Part shown: positions 35,440-44,077 of the stretch, piece by piece
How the letters are laid out: every line of letters starts with the position of its first letter
Numbering within the stretch: the first letter of the stretch is position 1
NCBI GenBank assembly: GCA_002426195.1
Contig: DIOT01000013.1
Span: 82,869-146,868, forward strand
DNA: 64,000 nt
Direction: 5' to 3'
Source: Bacteroidales bacterium UBA5507
Lineage (GTDB): Bacteria > Bacteroidota > Bacteroidia > Bacteroidales > Lentimicrobiaceae
Made by a program: the position numbers and the translations under genes
Notes under the pieces: model-generated
Told to the model about the DNA's origin: nothing
What the model saw: the letters and a program-made list of their open reading frames with translations, nothing else
The model's database searches: none

Positions 35440-36996
35440 ATGAAATCAATCACATCTTTTCTTCTCTTCCTGATGCCGCTTCTTCTGAGTGCACAGCATC
35501 CCAATATTGAAATTACCAATTATGATAGTCCGAATGAGCCTTCGATAATTATTGATCCGAAGAATCCTCAAAGAATTATAGCAGCCAATAATATCTGGTG
35601 GTACCATACTTCACTCGATGGAGGTATAACATGGAACAGCGACCAATATCTTGAGAGCACTGAACTTGGTGTTTGGGGAGATCCATGTATAATAGTAGAT
35701 ACAGCGGGTAATTTCTACTTTTTTCATCTCAGTAATCCCCCTCAGGGTGAATGGATTGATCGGATTGTAGTTCAGCGAACCGGCGATATGGGGAATACAT
35801 GGACCGGTGGAAGCGGAATCGGGCATATTCCGGGTAAAGCGCAAGATAAAGAATGGGCTGTGGTAAATCCGTACAACAATGAAATTTATGTCACATGGAC
35901 ACAGTTTGATGTCTATGGTTCCTCCAATCCCAATGATTCAAGCATTATACGATTTTCCAAATCAACTGATTTGGGTGAAACATGGTCGGAAGCCATCAGA
36001 TTGAGTGAGGTTGCAGGTGATTGCATTGATGATGACAACACCACAGAAGGTGCTGTACCTACTGTTGGGCCCGAAGGACAAATATATGTGTCATGGTCGG
36101 GGCCGGCAGGTATTGTTTTCGACAGATCACTTGATGGAGGAAACACATGGCTCGATGAAGACATTTTTGTAGCAAACCACCCCGGAGGTTGGGCAATAGA
36201 TATACCGGGTATCAGCAGATGCAACGGAATGCCTGTAACTGATTGCGACAGGAGCAATGGCCCAAACAGAGGAACAATTTATATAAACTATACTGATCAG
36301 CGCTTCGGGCCTAACGATACAGATGTATGGCTGACCAAATCGACTGACGGAGGAACTACATGGAGCACTCCTGTCAGAGTAAACGATGATGAACCCGGGA
36401 AGCATCAATTCTTTACCTGGATGACTGTTGACCAGACAACCGGCAAACTCTGGTTTGTATTTTATGATCGGCGCAACCATTCTGACAATGCAACCGATGT
36501 GTATATGGCAGTCTCAGAAGATGGTGGAGAAACTTTCACCAATTTCAAAGTAAGTGAAGAGCCTTTTATTCCCACATCCAGTCGCTTCTTTGGAGATTAT
36601 AACAATATCTCAGCAGTAAACGATATAGTAAGGCCAATTTGGACAAGACTACATAATGGTGAGATGAAAATTATGACAGCAATTGTTGATCCGACTATAA
36701 CCGGTGATAATCTGTCGGCAACGGCTCCCTACTCCGAAACAGCGGTAGTGCCAAATCCTTTCAATAAAAGTACGGCATTCTCATTCAAGCTTACCAGGAA
36801 GTCGCACATCTCATTAAAGGTGAAAGATATAACCGGCAGGACGATAGCCAACTTAATTCAGGCTAAAACTATGATGCCCGGTAAATACTCGAAAACACTG
36901 GAAGCTGAAGGAATTTTCCTTACTGCAGGTGTTTATTACTTCGTTTTAGAGGCAGATAATAAGGTTACGACAAAGAAGGTAATATACACACCTTGA
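35440..36996 (+). CDS. T9SS-exported Asp-box (sialidase-like beta-propeller) protein
   Basis: A 518-residue protein. Signal peptide MKSITSFLLFLMPLLLSAQ starts at ATG 35440; the frame is open to 35413 but the extra residues precede a normal signal. Six Asp-box motifs (S-x-D-x-G-x-T-W type): TSLDGGITW, RTGDMGNTW, KSTDLGETW, RSLDGGNTW, KSTDGGTTW and SEDGGETF. These mark a beta-propeller of the sialidase/BNR superfamily. The sialidase FRIP motif and catalytic Tyr/Glu arrangement are not evident, so sialidase activity is not claimed. Residues about 440-518 are a type A T9SS sorting domain (VPNPFNKST...KKVIYTP). Surface or secreted; ligand unknown. Confidence 0.82.
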   Translation: MKSITSFLLFLMPLLLSAQHPNIEITNYDSPNEPSIIIDPKNPQRIIAANNIWWYHTSLDGGITWNSDQYLESTELGVWGDPCIIVDTAGNFYFFHLSNPPQGEWIDRIVVQRTGDMGNTWTGGSGIGHIPGKAQDKEWAVVNPYNNEIYVTWTQFDVYGSSNPNDSSIIRFSKSTDLGETWSEAIRLSEVAGDCIDDDNTTEGAVPTVGPEGQIYVSWSGPAGIVFDRSLDGGNTWLDEDIFVANHPGGWAIDIPGISRCNGMPVTDCDRSNGPNRGTIYINYTDQRFGPNDTDVWLTKSTDGGTTWSTPVRVNDDEPGKHQFFTWMTVDQTTGKLWFVFYDRRNHSDNATDVYMAVSEDGGETFTNFKVSEEPFIPTSSRFFGDYNNISAVNDIVRPIWTRLHNGEMKIMTAIVDPTITGDNLSATAPYSETAVVPNPFNKSTAFSFKLTRKSHISLKVKDITGRTIANLIQAKTMMPGKYSKTLEAEGIFLTAGVYYFVLEADNKVTTKKVIYTP

Positions 36997-37052
36997 CGTT
37001 TTTTTCTTAAATTCGCGCAATTTTTTACTTGTTTATAAATCATTATACTTTA

Positions 37053-37691
37053 ATGGATAAACACCATATACTGTCGGGAGTTAGAGAACTATCATTAAAA
37101 CAAGGAATTGGGAATGTAACATTCGAAACAATCTGCAATTTCCTGTCAATAGATCTGGAAGATCTTATGGAGATAGCTCCTGATGAAAATGCACTTGTTG
37201 AAAAGGTACTTGAACATGAAAGAGGATCTTTCATGTCGATATTTGAAAAGTACAATTTCGACGATTACAATGCTATTGACATCCTATTAACTGTAAGTAA
37301 CGAAATCAGTCATAGATTCAACGAGTTATCACCAAGTGTTACACTTGAATTGCAGGAAAGGTATCCTGAAATCTATCAGCAGCACATAGAGGAAAGAATA
37401 GATTTCATCTATGAAAAAATTAAAATCAATATTCAGAAAGGCATTTCCCAGGGAATGTACAGAAAAGACCTGAGTATTGAATTACTTTCAAGGATTTATA
37501 TCAGCAGGCTTATCGATTTGCACAACCCTGTATTCTTTCCACCTGAAAAGTTTTCATTCAAACTTCTTTTCGAAGTAATGTTTGAAAATTTCATCAGGGG
37601 AATAGCGACTGAAGAAGGTTTGAGTTATTACACTATCCGCTCAGGAGAAATTCAAAATCAGAACGGGATTTCAAACCATCGCAAGAACTGA
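37053..37691 (+). CDS. TetR-like regulator
   Basis: A 212-residue all-helical protein. The N-terminal 50 residues fit a TetR helix-turn-helix in length and layout (LSGVRELSLKQGIGNVTFETICNFLSIDLEDL), but the recognition helix is unusually acidic and lacks the common YYHFxxK ending. The C-terminal part resembles a TetR ligand/dimer domain. ATG 37053 (MDKHHI) is preferred to 37029. A degenerate -7 TAAATTCG lies at 37008-37015. It is convergent with a MacB-type permease gene that begins 2.4 kb away, so its target is not obvious. Confidence 0.65.
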   Translation: MDKHHILSGVRELSLKQGIGNVTFETICNFLSIDLEDLMEIAPDENALVEKVLEHERGSFMSIFEKYNFDDYNAIDILLTVSNEISHRFNELSPSVTLELQERYPEIYQQHIEERIDFIYEKIKINIQKGISQGMYRKDLSIELLSRIYISRLIDLHNPVFFPPEKFSFKLLFEVMFENFIRGIATEEGLSYYTIRSGEIQNQNGISNHRKN

Positions 37692-37711
37692 AATACTGAT
37701 CCTCACCCTGC

Positions 37712-40135
37712 TTATTCGTATTTAATTGACTTGACGGGATCGCTGTTTGCTGCCATTAGAGTGTGGTAGCTTACTGAAAGTATGCACACAACAACGGCAA
37801 TCATCATTGAGCCAATGAAGGTAAACCACGATAGTGAAATATGATAGGCAAAGTTGTCAAGCCATCCTGATATCAAATACCACGATAGAGGCAAAGCAAC
37901 TACACAGGCTATAAACACTAGAACGACAGACTCCTTATAGAGCAGGCCCATTATACCACCTGCAGATGCACCGAGGACTTTTCTGATTCCAATCTCCTTG
38001 GTTCTTTGGGTTGTGACGAATGACGACAGACCGAGCAATCCCAGCAAAGCAATAAAGATGGATAAGATTGCAAAGGAAGCGAATACCTGGCCTAGCTTAG
38101 CTTCGGCTGCGTATTTACTATCGAAGTTTTCATCAAGGAAGAAGTATTCAAACGGTCGGTTGTTACCAAAGCTCTCCCATTTTGATTTGACATAATCGAT
38201 TGTGTTCTGTGCAGAACCGTCTTTAAGTCTGACTGTCAATAATTGCATTGGGAATCTGGGAATATACAGAACCATAGGTTCCACCTTGTTATGGAGTGAA
38301 GTTATATGGAAATCCTTAACCACACCTATAACTTTCCTTGGAGTACCACCGGTTCCATCAAGTCCGAAATCCATATTAATCTTCTTACCAATTGCATCAT
38401 CGCCCCATTCGAGAGCTCTCACAGTAGCTTCATTTACAATTATGGCAAGTGTATCGTCGGTTTTCATGTCCCTGCTGAAATTCCTGCCTTTCACAAATTC
38501 AAGGCCCAATAGTTCCGGAAAATCGTGATCGCACGGAATATTTGTAAGTGTAAACTCTTCCATCTTACCTTCCTTCTCAACAAGCATTACCTGAATACCA
38601 AAACCTTCTCCCGGTACTGTTGAAGAAACGGCAGTCTTGAGAATACTGGGATTCTGTTCCAATTCCGCTCTGAAATTATCCATTTTCCTTCTGAAGGTAG
38701 TATCCCTGACTTCCATAACCATAATATTCTCCTTTTCAAAACCCAGGTCTGCCTTGCGCATATAGCTTAGCTGACCATAGATTATAAGAGTCCCTGTAAT
38801 CATCACGACCGAGATAATCAGTTGAAAAGTTACGAGGGCTTTACGAAGAATACCACTTTGCCTTCCGATTTTGATTTTACCTTTCAGGACAGTATAAGGT
38901 TGAAAATGCGAAAGATAAATTGCAGGATAAATACCCGAAACAAAGCCTGTTAGTAAAGCAATACCGATAATGATAAGGTATATTTGAGGATCCTGCAGAA
39001 AATCAAGCTTCAGCTGCTTATCGGCCATTTCATTGAAAAATGGCAGTAGTACGCTGATTAAAACGAAAGAAACCACTAAAGCTACAACCGATAACAGCAA
39101 ACTTTCGGTTATAAACTGCCAGGCAAGTTGCCTTCTGGTAGCTCCGGATACCTTGCGAAGCCCGATTTCTCTAGCTCTGTTCGCGGCCCTTGCGGTTGCA
39201 AGATTCATGTAATTAATTGCGGCTAATAACAGAATCATGAAACCGATTATGCCAAGTATAATCATATAGTTCTTGTTACCGGCAGGGAAATCACCGGTTA
39301 ATCCTTTACCCGAGTGGTGGACTTTATCGAGTTGAGTGGTCATTAACTCAAATGTCGCATTCAACTGCAATCCTATGTCCTTCATGTACTTTTCATAAAA
39401 AGTCTTAGACCTGACCTGTACAATATTTATATCGGATGGCTTAGCTACCTGGATAAAAGTAATAACGCCAACATTCCAGAAACGTCCCGGTTCAAGACTA
39501 TTAAAATTCTCCTGGCCGTACATGGTAGCAAGGGATTCCATTGAAATAAGAACATCATATGGCATATGAGTGTTACCCGGAAGATCCTTGAAAACTCCGG
39601 TCACTTTATATCCTCTTCCTTCGGCGCTCAGTAAGGTTTTGCCATAGGCAGATTCATCTCCGAAGTACTTTTTAGCCGTTGATTCCGATATAATTATAGT
39701 AAAAGGATGAGTCAGTGATTTTGCCGCATCTCCTTCAACAAATTCAATGGGGAACATTGCAGGAGCAGTGGAGTCGGCAAAGAATGCCCGTTTCTGATAG
39801 AATTCCTTGTCCTCATATTTTAAAAGGATATTACTATTATCTAAAAAGCGGCAAAAAGCCATCACTTCAGGCATTTCAATCTTGAAAGCAGAACCCAGTG
39901 CCATTGAAGTGTAGGCGAATTTATCATGCTTATTGTTGATGGTAAAGTCGCTTTCTAATCTGAATATCGTCTCATGATTCGTGAAATGCTTATCATATTG
40001 TTCCTCTTCGGCAATATACAGCATAATAAAGGCAGCAGCGGTAATTCCCAGCGACAGCCCCAGTATATTAATTAAAGAATAAAACTTGTTTTTTCTGAAA
40101 TTCCTGACAGCGCTTTGGATATAGTTTTTAAGCAT
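37712..40135 (-). CDS. MacB/FtsX-type ABC transporter permease
   Basis: An 807-residue membrane protein with the double-length Bacteroidota layout: helix (about 22-42), a MacB periplasmic core domain, three helices with a FtsX domain (about 290-410, motif ARAANRAREIGLRKVSGATR), a second periplasmic domain, and three more helices (about 690-800, QRTKEIGIRKVLGAS). Such permeases use mechanical coupling to drive export or envelope release. No ATPase or adaptor gene is adjacent, so it must share one encoded elsewhere. It is a paralogue of the permease at 52618-55020. Single gene with a 177-base upstream gap. Confidence 0.87.
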   Translation of the reverse strand: MLKNYIQSAVRNFRKNKFYSLINILGLSLGITAAAFIMLYIAEEEQYDKHFTNHETIFRLESDFTINNKHDKFAYTSMALGSAFKIEMPEVMAFCRFLDNSNILLKYEDKEFYQKRAFFADSTAPAMFPIEFVEGDAAKSLTHPFTIIISESTAKKYFGDESAYGKTLLSAEGRGYKVTGVFKDLPGNTHMPYDVLISMESLATMYGQENFNSLEPGRFWNVGVITFIQVAKPSDINIVQVRSKTFYEKYMKDIGLQLNATFELMTTQLDKVHHSGKGLTGDFPAGNKNYMIILGIIGFMILLLAAINYMNLATARAANRAREIGLRKVSGATRRQLAWQFITESLLLSVVALVVSFVLISVLLPFFNEMADKQLKLDFLQDPQIYLIIIGIALLTGFVSGIYPAIYLSHFQPYTVLKGKIKIGRQSGILRKALVTFQLIISVVMITGTLIIYGQLSYMRKADLGFEKENIMVMEVRDTTFRRKMDNFRAELEQNPSILKTAVSSTVPGEGFGIQVMLVEKEGKMEEFTLTNIPCDHDFPELLGLEFVKGRNFSRDMKTDDTLAIIVNEATVRALEWGDDAIGKKINMDFGLDGTGGTPRKVIGVVKDFHITSLHNKVEPMVLYIPRFPMQLLTVRLKDGSAQNTIDYVKSKWESFGNNRPFEYFFLDENFDSKYAAEAKLGQVFASFAILSIFIALLGLLGLSSFVTTQRTKEIGIRKVLGASAGGIMGLLYKESVVLVFIACVVALPLSWYLISGWLDNFAYHISLSWFTFIGSMMIAVVVCILSVSYHTLMAANSDPVKSIKYE

Positions 40136-40261
40136 AGTATGAAAAGTTGAAGTGTCAACACGTTAGACGGCCTTAATTTATAAAAGTTACGGCAATATAT
40201 AAAAAAAACGGGGACTTTTTTGTTAAGCCTTTGTGGGAGGATTCTGCTATTTTGTCAGTAT

Positions 40262-40294
40262 TTTGACTTATGCATGATTTTTGAACTATCTTTA
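40262..40294 (+). promoter_or_regulatory. Candidate promoter for the TPR protein gene
   Basis: TTTG (40262-40265), 21-base spacer and TATCTTTA (40287-40294), one mismatch to TAnnTTTG. It ends 18 bases before ATG 40313 and lies downstream of the in-frame ATG at 40220, favouring the later start. Confidence 0.4.
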
Positions 40295-40312
40295 TTAAAC
40301 ATAATAGCTGTA

Positions 40313-42529
40313 ATGAATATTTATGAAACCGAACAATGGCATAATAAAGCGCTCGAATTACTGAGGCAGCTTCGCATACATGAAGCCATTGAATTTATGT
40401 CGAAAATCTCTGTCGAAAGATTTCAGCCATCTCTCGATGAAATAAGATTTACATATAACAACATTCTTGCATACACAGGCAAGGGAGTAGATGATCCTAT
40501 GGGCAAGGATATATTTAACCATTTGATGGTGTCATTATACGAGGTAGCCGATATGATGAAACTGCATTTTCTGGCACGATCAGGCAGTAAACTGTCTGCC
40601 ATAAAAGCAGATCTTGAAAAACAAGCGCAGAAAGAACAGGAAGACCTCTCTCAAAATTTACTTGGATTATCGTTCGACAATGAGCTTCAGGATATATTAA
40701 GGAGTGCATCTCTTTTTGACGATGAAACAGAAAGTGAAAGTGCCATAAACCACAGACAGGCAATTTCAAGGGTTTTCTTCAACCTATGGCTCACTGACAA
40801 GTTCTCAGAAAACGATGAACAGATTATGGGAAGAATTTTTAACAGTTCATCCATACCCTGGTTCGAGAAATCAATGATGGTGAGTGCCCTAACTCTAGGG
40901 ACAGTAAGATGTTTTGATGTAAGAAGAATCAACGTGATGATAAATCTGTATAATCATCCTGATATCCAGATCTCGCAAAGAGCGTTGTTCGGAATAATTA
41001 TCAGCATACTACTCCATGATAAAAGAATTCAATACTATCAGCCGTTATACAACAGAATTCTGTCTTTAAAAGACAATCCCACATTTAAAGAAGATGCTCT
41101 GGGAGTTATAATTCAATTTTACCGTTCAAGGGACTCGGAGCGCTATTCGCGTAAGCTGAATGAAGAAATCCTTCCCCAGGTTATAAAGTTGAATACTGAA
41201 TTATACGAGAAACTCGACTTCGATAAGTTAATGGAAAAGGGAGATCCAATAGATAAGAACCCTGACTGGGAAAAGTTTTTCGATAGCCAGCCGGGTCTTA
41301 CAAAGAAACTTGAAGAGCTGTCTGAAATGCAGATGGAAGGCATTGACGTCTTTCTGAACGCTTTTGCGATGCTCAAATCATTCCCGTTCTTCAATGAAGT
41401 ACCAAACTGGTTCATTCCGTTCTATTCCACCAATTACGCTGTTCAGCAGGCACTTTCAAAGGAAGATAAATCATTAACCGATATCTTACTGTCGAGCATT
41501 GATCTTCAAACCTACATGTGCAATTCCGATAAATTCTCTTTCATTCTGAATATGCCGTATATGCCCGATGCACAAAAACAAATGATAATGCAGATGTTTG
41601 AAAGCGAAGCCGAGCAATTACGTGATCTTAAAGAGGAAGAGAAGTCTGATCCGGCCCTGGGTAAAAAGAGAATCATAATTCAGTATACTCAGGATTTATA
41701 CAGGTTCTTCAAGCTTCATCCTTTGAAAAATGAAATTGGTGATATATTCCAGAAGCGACTCGAAGTGCAGGAATCAACTGTCTTTACAACACTCTTCGAA
41801 GATCCCGGCTTCTACAGGTCAGTTGCGTATTATTTCTTTGATAGCGGCAATTATGATAATGCGCTTCAGGTATTTAACTACATGATAGAAATTGGAAGCA
41901 ACTATGCCGAACTCTATGAAAAAGCCGGCTACTGCAAGCAGATGAAAGGGCTATACAACGAAGCTATAATACTTTATCAGAGAGCCGACTTATTCGACAC
42001 TAATCACAAGTGGATTTTACGTAAAATAGCTCAGTGCAGTATGGCTACAGGCGATATTGAACAAGCCCTTGATTGTTATCTGGAACTTCACAGTCTGGAT
42101 CCGGATAACATCAGGGTAAATGCTTCAATCGGGACATGTTACCTGGAACTGGATAAACCGGAGCAGGCCCTTGAATATTTCTATAGGATTGAATTCTCAG
42201 AACCCGGGTCTTCATCCGCAATGCGCCCTGTCGCATGGTGCTTGTTTTTACTTAACAGGATTGAAGAGGCAAACAATTATTACGGACAATTACTTGAGAT
42301 GGATCCGAATGGAACCGATCTTATGAATGCAGGGCATGTGGCATTTGCACTTAAGGATAGGGGTCGGGCCTTAAAACTATACCGGCAAAGCATAGAAGAA
42401 AGAAACGACGGGCAGAAATCTTTCATAAAAAGCTACAATAAAGACCGCAGGCATCTTATTGCAAATGGTGTGAGTAATAATGATACTGCCCTTATGCTCG
42501 ACTACCTCAGATTTGGTCAGGCTTTTTAA
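40313..42529 (+). CDS. Tetratricopeptide-repeat protein
   Basis: A 738-residue, mainly helical protein. ATG 40313 (MNIYETEQW) is preferred over 40220, since the upstream 31 residues are low in conservation signals and a promoter-like element falls between them. The first 500 residues are an unassigned helical domain. Residues about 520-700 hold four or five TPR units (SGNYDNALQVFNYMIEIG, GLYNEAIILYQRADLFD, GDIEQALDCYLELHSLD, DKPEQALEYFYRIEF, NRIEEANNYYGQLLEMD). No signal peptide or membrane helix, so a cytoplasmic scaffold. Partner unknown. Confidence 0.8.
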   Translation: MNIYETEQWHNKALELLRQLRIHEAIEFMSKISVERFQPSLDEIRFTYNNILAYTGKGVDDPMGKDIFNHLMVSLYEVADMMKLHFLARSGSKLSAIKADLEKQAQKEQEDLSQNLLGLSFDNELQDILRSASLFDDETESESAINHRQAISRVFFNLWLTDKFSENDEQIMGRIFNSSSIPWFEKSMMVSALTLGTVRCFDVRRINVMINLYNHPDIQISQRALFGIIISILLHDKRIQYYQPLYNRILSLKDNPTFKEDALGVIIQFYRSRDSERYSRKLNEEILPQVIKLNTELYEKLDFDKLMEKGDPIDKNPDWEKFFDSQPGLTKKLEELSEMQMEGIDVFLNAFAMLKSFPFFNEVPNWFIPFYSTNYAVQQALSKEDKSLTDILLSSIDLQTYMCNSDKFSFILNMPYMPDAQKQMIMQMFESEAEQLRDLKEEEKSDPALGKKRIIIQYTQDLYRFFKLHPLKNEIGDIFQKRLEVQESTVFTTLFEDPGFYRSVAYYFFDSGNYDNALQVFNYMIEIGSNYAELYEKAGYCKQMKGLYNEAIILYQRADLFDTNHKWILRKIAQCSMATGDIEQALDCYLELHSLDPDNIRVNASIGTCYLELDKPEQALEYFYRIEFSEPGSSSAMRPVAWCLFLLNRIEEANNYYGQLLEMDPNGTDLMNAGHVAFALKDRGRALKLYRQSIEERNDGQKSFIKSYNKDRRHLIANGVSNNDTALMLDYLRFGQAF

Positions 42530-42582
42530 TCAGGGTAGTGTTAATTCTCTAAGTGGGATACAAAATTTTGATACCTTTATAC

Positions 42583-42590
42583 TACTTTTG
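42583..42590 (+). promoter_or_regulatory. -7 element for the MFS transporter gene
   Basis: TACTTTTG, an exact TAnnTTTG match, 35 bases before the start codon. A TTTG sits at 42567-42570 but the 12-base spacing is too short for a standard -33. Confidence 0.45.
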
Positions 42591-42625
42591 TTATCATAAA
42601 CAGTATTAACCAAACCTTAAACGCA

Positions 42626-43984
42626 ATGAGTGTCCGAACAGAGAATACCCAACAGCAATCGAATAGTTACAAAGTAGGCATGTCGGTAATTAGTTCGATA
42701 TTTTTTATCTTCGGATTTGCCACCACTTTTATAATTACTCTAAGCGCAAAAGTAAAAGACATCTTTGACCTTAGTGAATTTGAAGCACAACTTCTCAATT
42801 TTGCATTTTTTATTACTTATGCTTTTATATCAATCCCCATCGGATTGTATATAAAGAAGATTGGTTATAAACGTACATTAGTTATAGGTTTATTCCTTAT
42901 GGCTTTGGGGGCTTTCCTATTTTATCCCTCAGCTGTCATTCCGTCATTCCCATTATTCCTTGTATCAACATTCGTGCTTGCAGCAGGGGTAGTATTTCTT
43001 CAAACAGCAGCCAATCCTTATGTAACAGCATTAGGTCCTGAGGAAACAGCATCAAGCCGACTCAATCTTACGCAGGCTCTCAATTCAATAGCTACCATGC
43101 TGGCACCATGGATTATCGGAGTGTTCATATTTACAGGAGCTTCCGATATGCTTACTGAAGCCCAGAAAGCCGAGACAGTGCAAATGCCATTCATTATTAT
43201 GGCGGTGATAATACTTCTGATTGCATTGCTCATTATGGCCATAAGACTTCCTGAAATTCAGGGCACAAGTACCGAAAGAAAGAGCGTATGGAAATATCCT
43301 CACGTACTTCTGGGTGCATTGGCAATATTCTTTTATGTCGGTGCTGAGGCAGGTAACGGTAGCCTTATGATAAATTATTTCGTAAAAACAGCCGGACTAA
43401 CAGCTACAGAAGCAGCCAAATATGTTGCTATCTATTGGGGTGGTGCTATGGTTGGACGTTTCTTCGGATCATTCATGTTCTCAAAAGCAACCTTCAATCA
43501 AAAGCTTCTCTATGCATTGCCCGTTTTGGTACTTGCATTTATATCCGGATCATTTGTAACCGACTGGTCATGGAACATAGGACTAATATTCCTGGGTGTT
43601 TCGGTAGTCAACTTTTTAATCATGCAGATTGGGTCAGGTAAAGCAGCCAGAACTTTAGCAGTATTTGCCCTGATAGCTGCAGCGCTTGCCTTGTATACCA
43701 CATACAGCACCGGCTACGTGGCCGTATGGACAGTTGTTTCTATCGGACTGTTTAACTCCATCATGTTCCCTAATATATTTACACTGGCAGTAAAAGATCT
43801 TGATTCAGGTGAACTTAGCACTGCCTCCGGAGTTATAAATACGATGATATGCGGTGGCGCCATCCTGCCTCCTATCATGGGAATAATTGCCGACAGTTAT
43901 GACTATACCTGGGCATTTCTTGTACCTGCAGTAAGTTACCTCTACATATTCTTCTTTGCAGTTAAAGGAAGTAAGATCAGGTAA
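42626..43984 (+). CDS. MFS sugar transporter (FHS / FucP-GluP-like)
   Basis: A 452-residue transporter with twelve predicted helices. It resembles the fucose-galactose-glucose:H+ symporter family of Bacteroidota: FFIFGFATTFIITL in helix 1, the G-x-YIKKIGYKR loop 2-3, FLQTAANPYVTALGP in helix 4 (a family hallmark), and WGGAMVGRFFGSFMF after helix 7. Imports a sugar with protons across the inner membrane. The next gene encodes a secreted glucanase-like enzyme, so its substrate may be a beta-glucan breakdown product; that is inference. Confidence 0.88.
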   Translation: MSVRTENTQQQSNSYKVGMSVISSIFFIFGFATTFIITLSAKVKDIFDLSEFEAQLLNFAFFITYAFISIPIGLYIKKIGYKRTLVIGLFLMALGAFLFYPSAVIPSFPLFLVSTFVLAAGVVFLQTAANPYVTALGPEETASSRLNLTQALNSIATMLAPWIIGVFIFTGASDMLTEAQKAETVQMPFIIMAVIILLIALLIMAIRLPEIQGTSTERKSVWKYPHVLLGALAIFFYVGAEAGNGSLMINYFVKTAGLTATEAAKYVAIYWGGAMVGRFFGSFMFSKATFNQKLLYALPVLVLAFISGSFVTDWSWNIGLIFLGVSVVNFLIMQIGSGKAARTLAVFALIAAALALYTTYSTGYVAVWTVVSIGLFNSIMFPNIFTLAVKDLDSGELSTASGVINTMICGGAILPPIMGIIADSYDYTWAFLVPAVSYLYIFFFAVKGSKIR

Positions 43985-44020
43985 TTTATAAGCAGAAGAA
44001 AAATATTCCGTAATTGATTT

Positions 44021-44054
44021 AAGGGTGGCAATTTATGTCACCCTTATTTGTTTT
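44021..44054 (+). terminator. Probable terminator between the MFS and glucanase-like genes
   Basis: AAGGGTG (44021-44027) pairs with CACCCTT (44039-44045) around an 11-base loop, followed by ATTTGTTTT. A 7-bp stem, so possibly only partial termination inside a two-gene unit. Confidence 0.6.
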
Positions 44055-44077
44055 AATTAACAAAAAGAACCTAAAGA

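Noticed and set aside
37008..37015. TAAATTCG as a promoter for the TetR-like gene
   Set aside because: One mismatch to TAnnTTTG and the only nearby TTG has a spacing of 12 bases, too short; mentioned only as weak.
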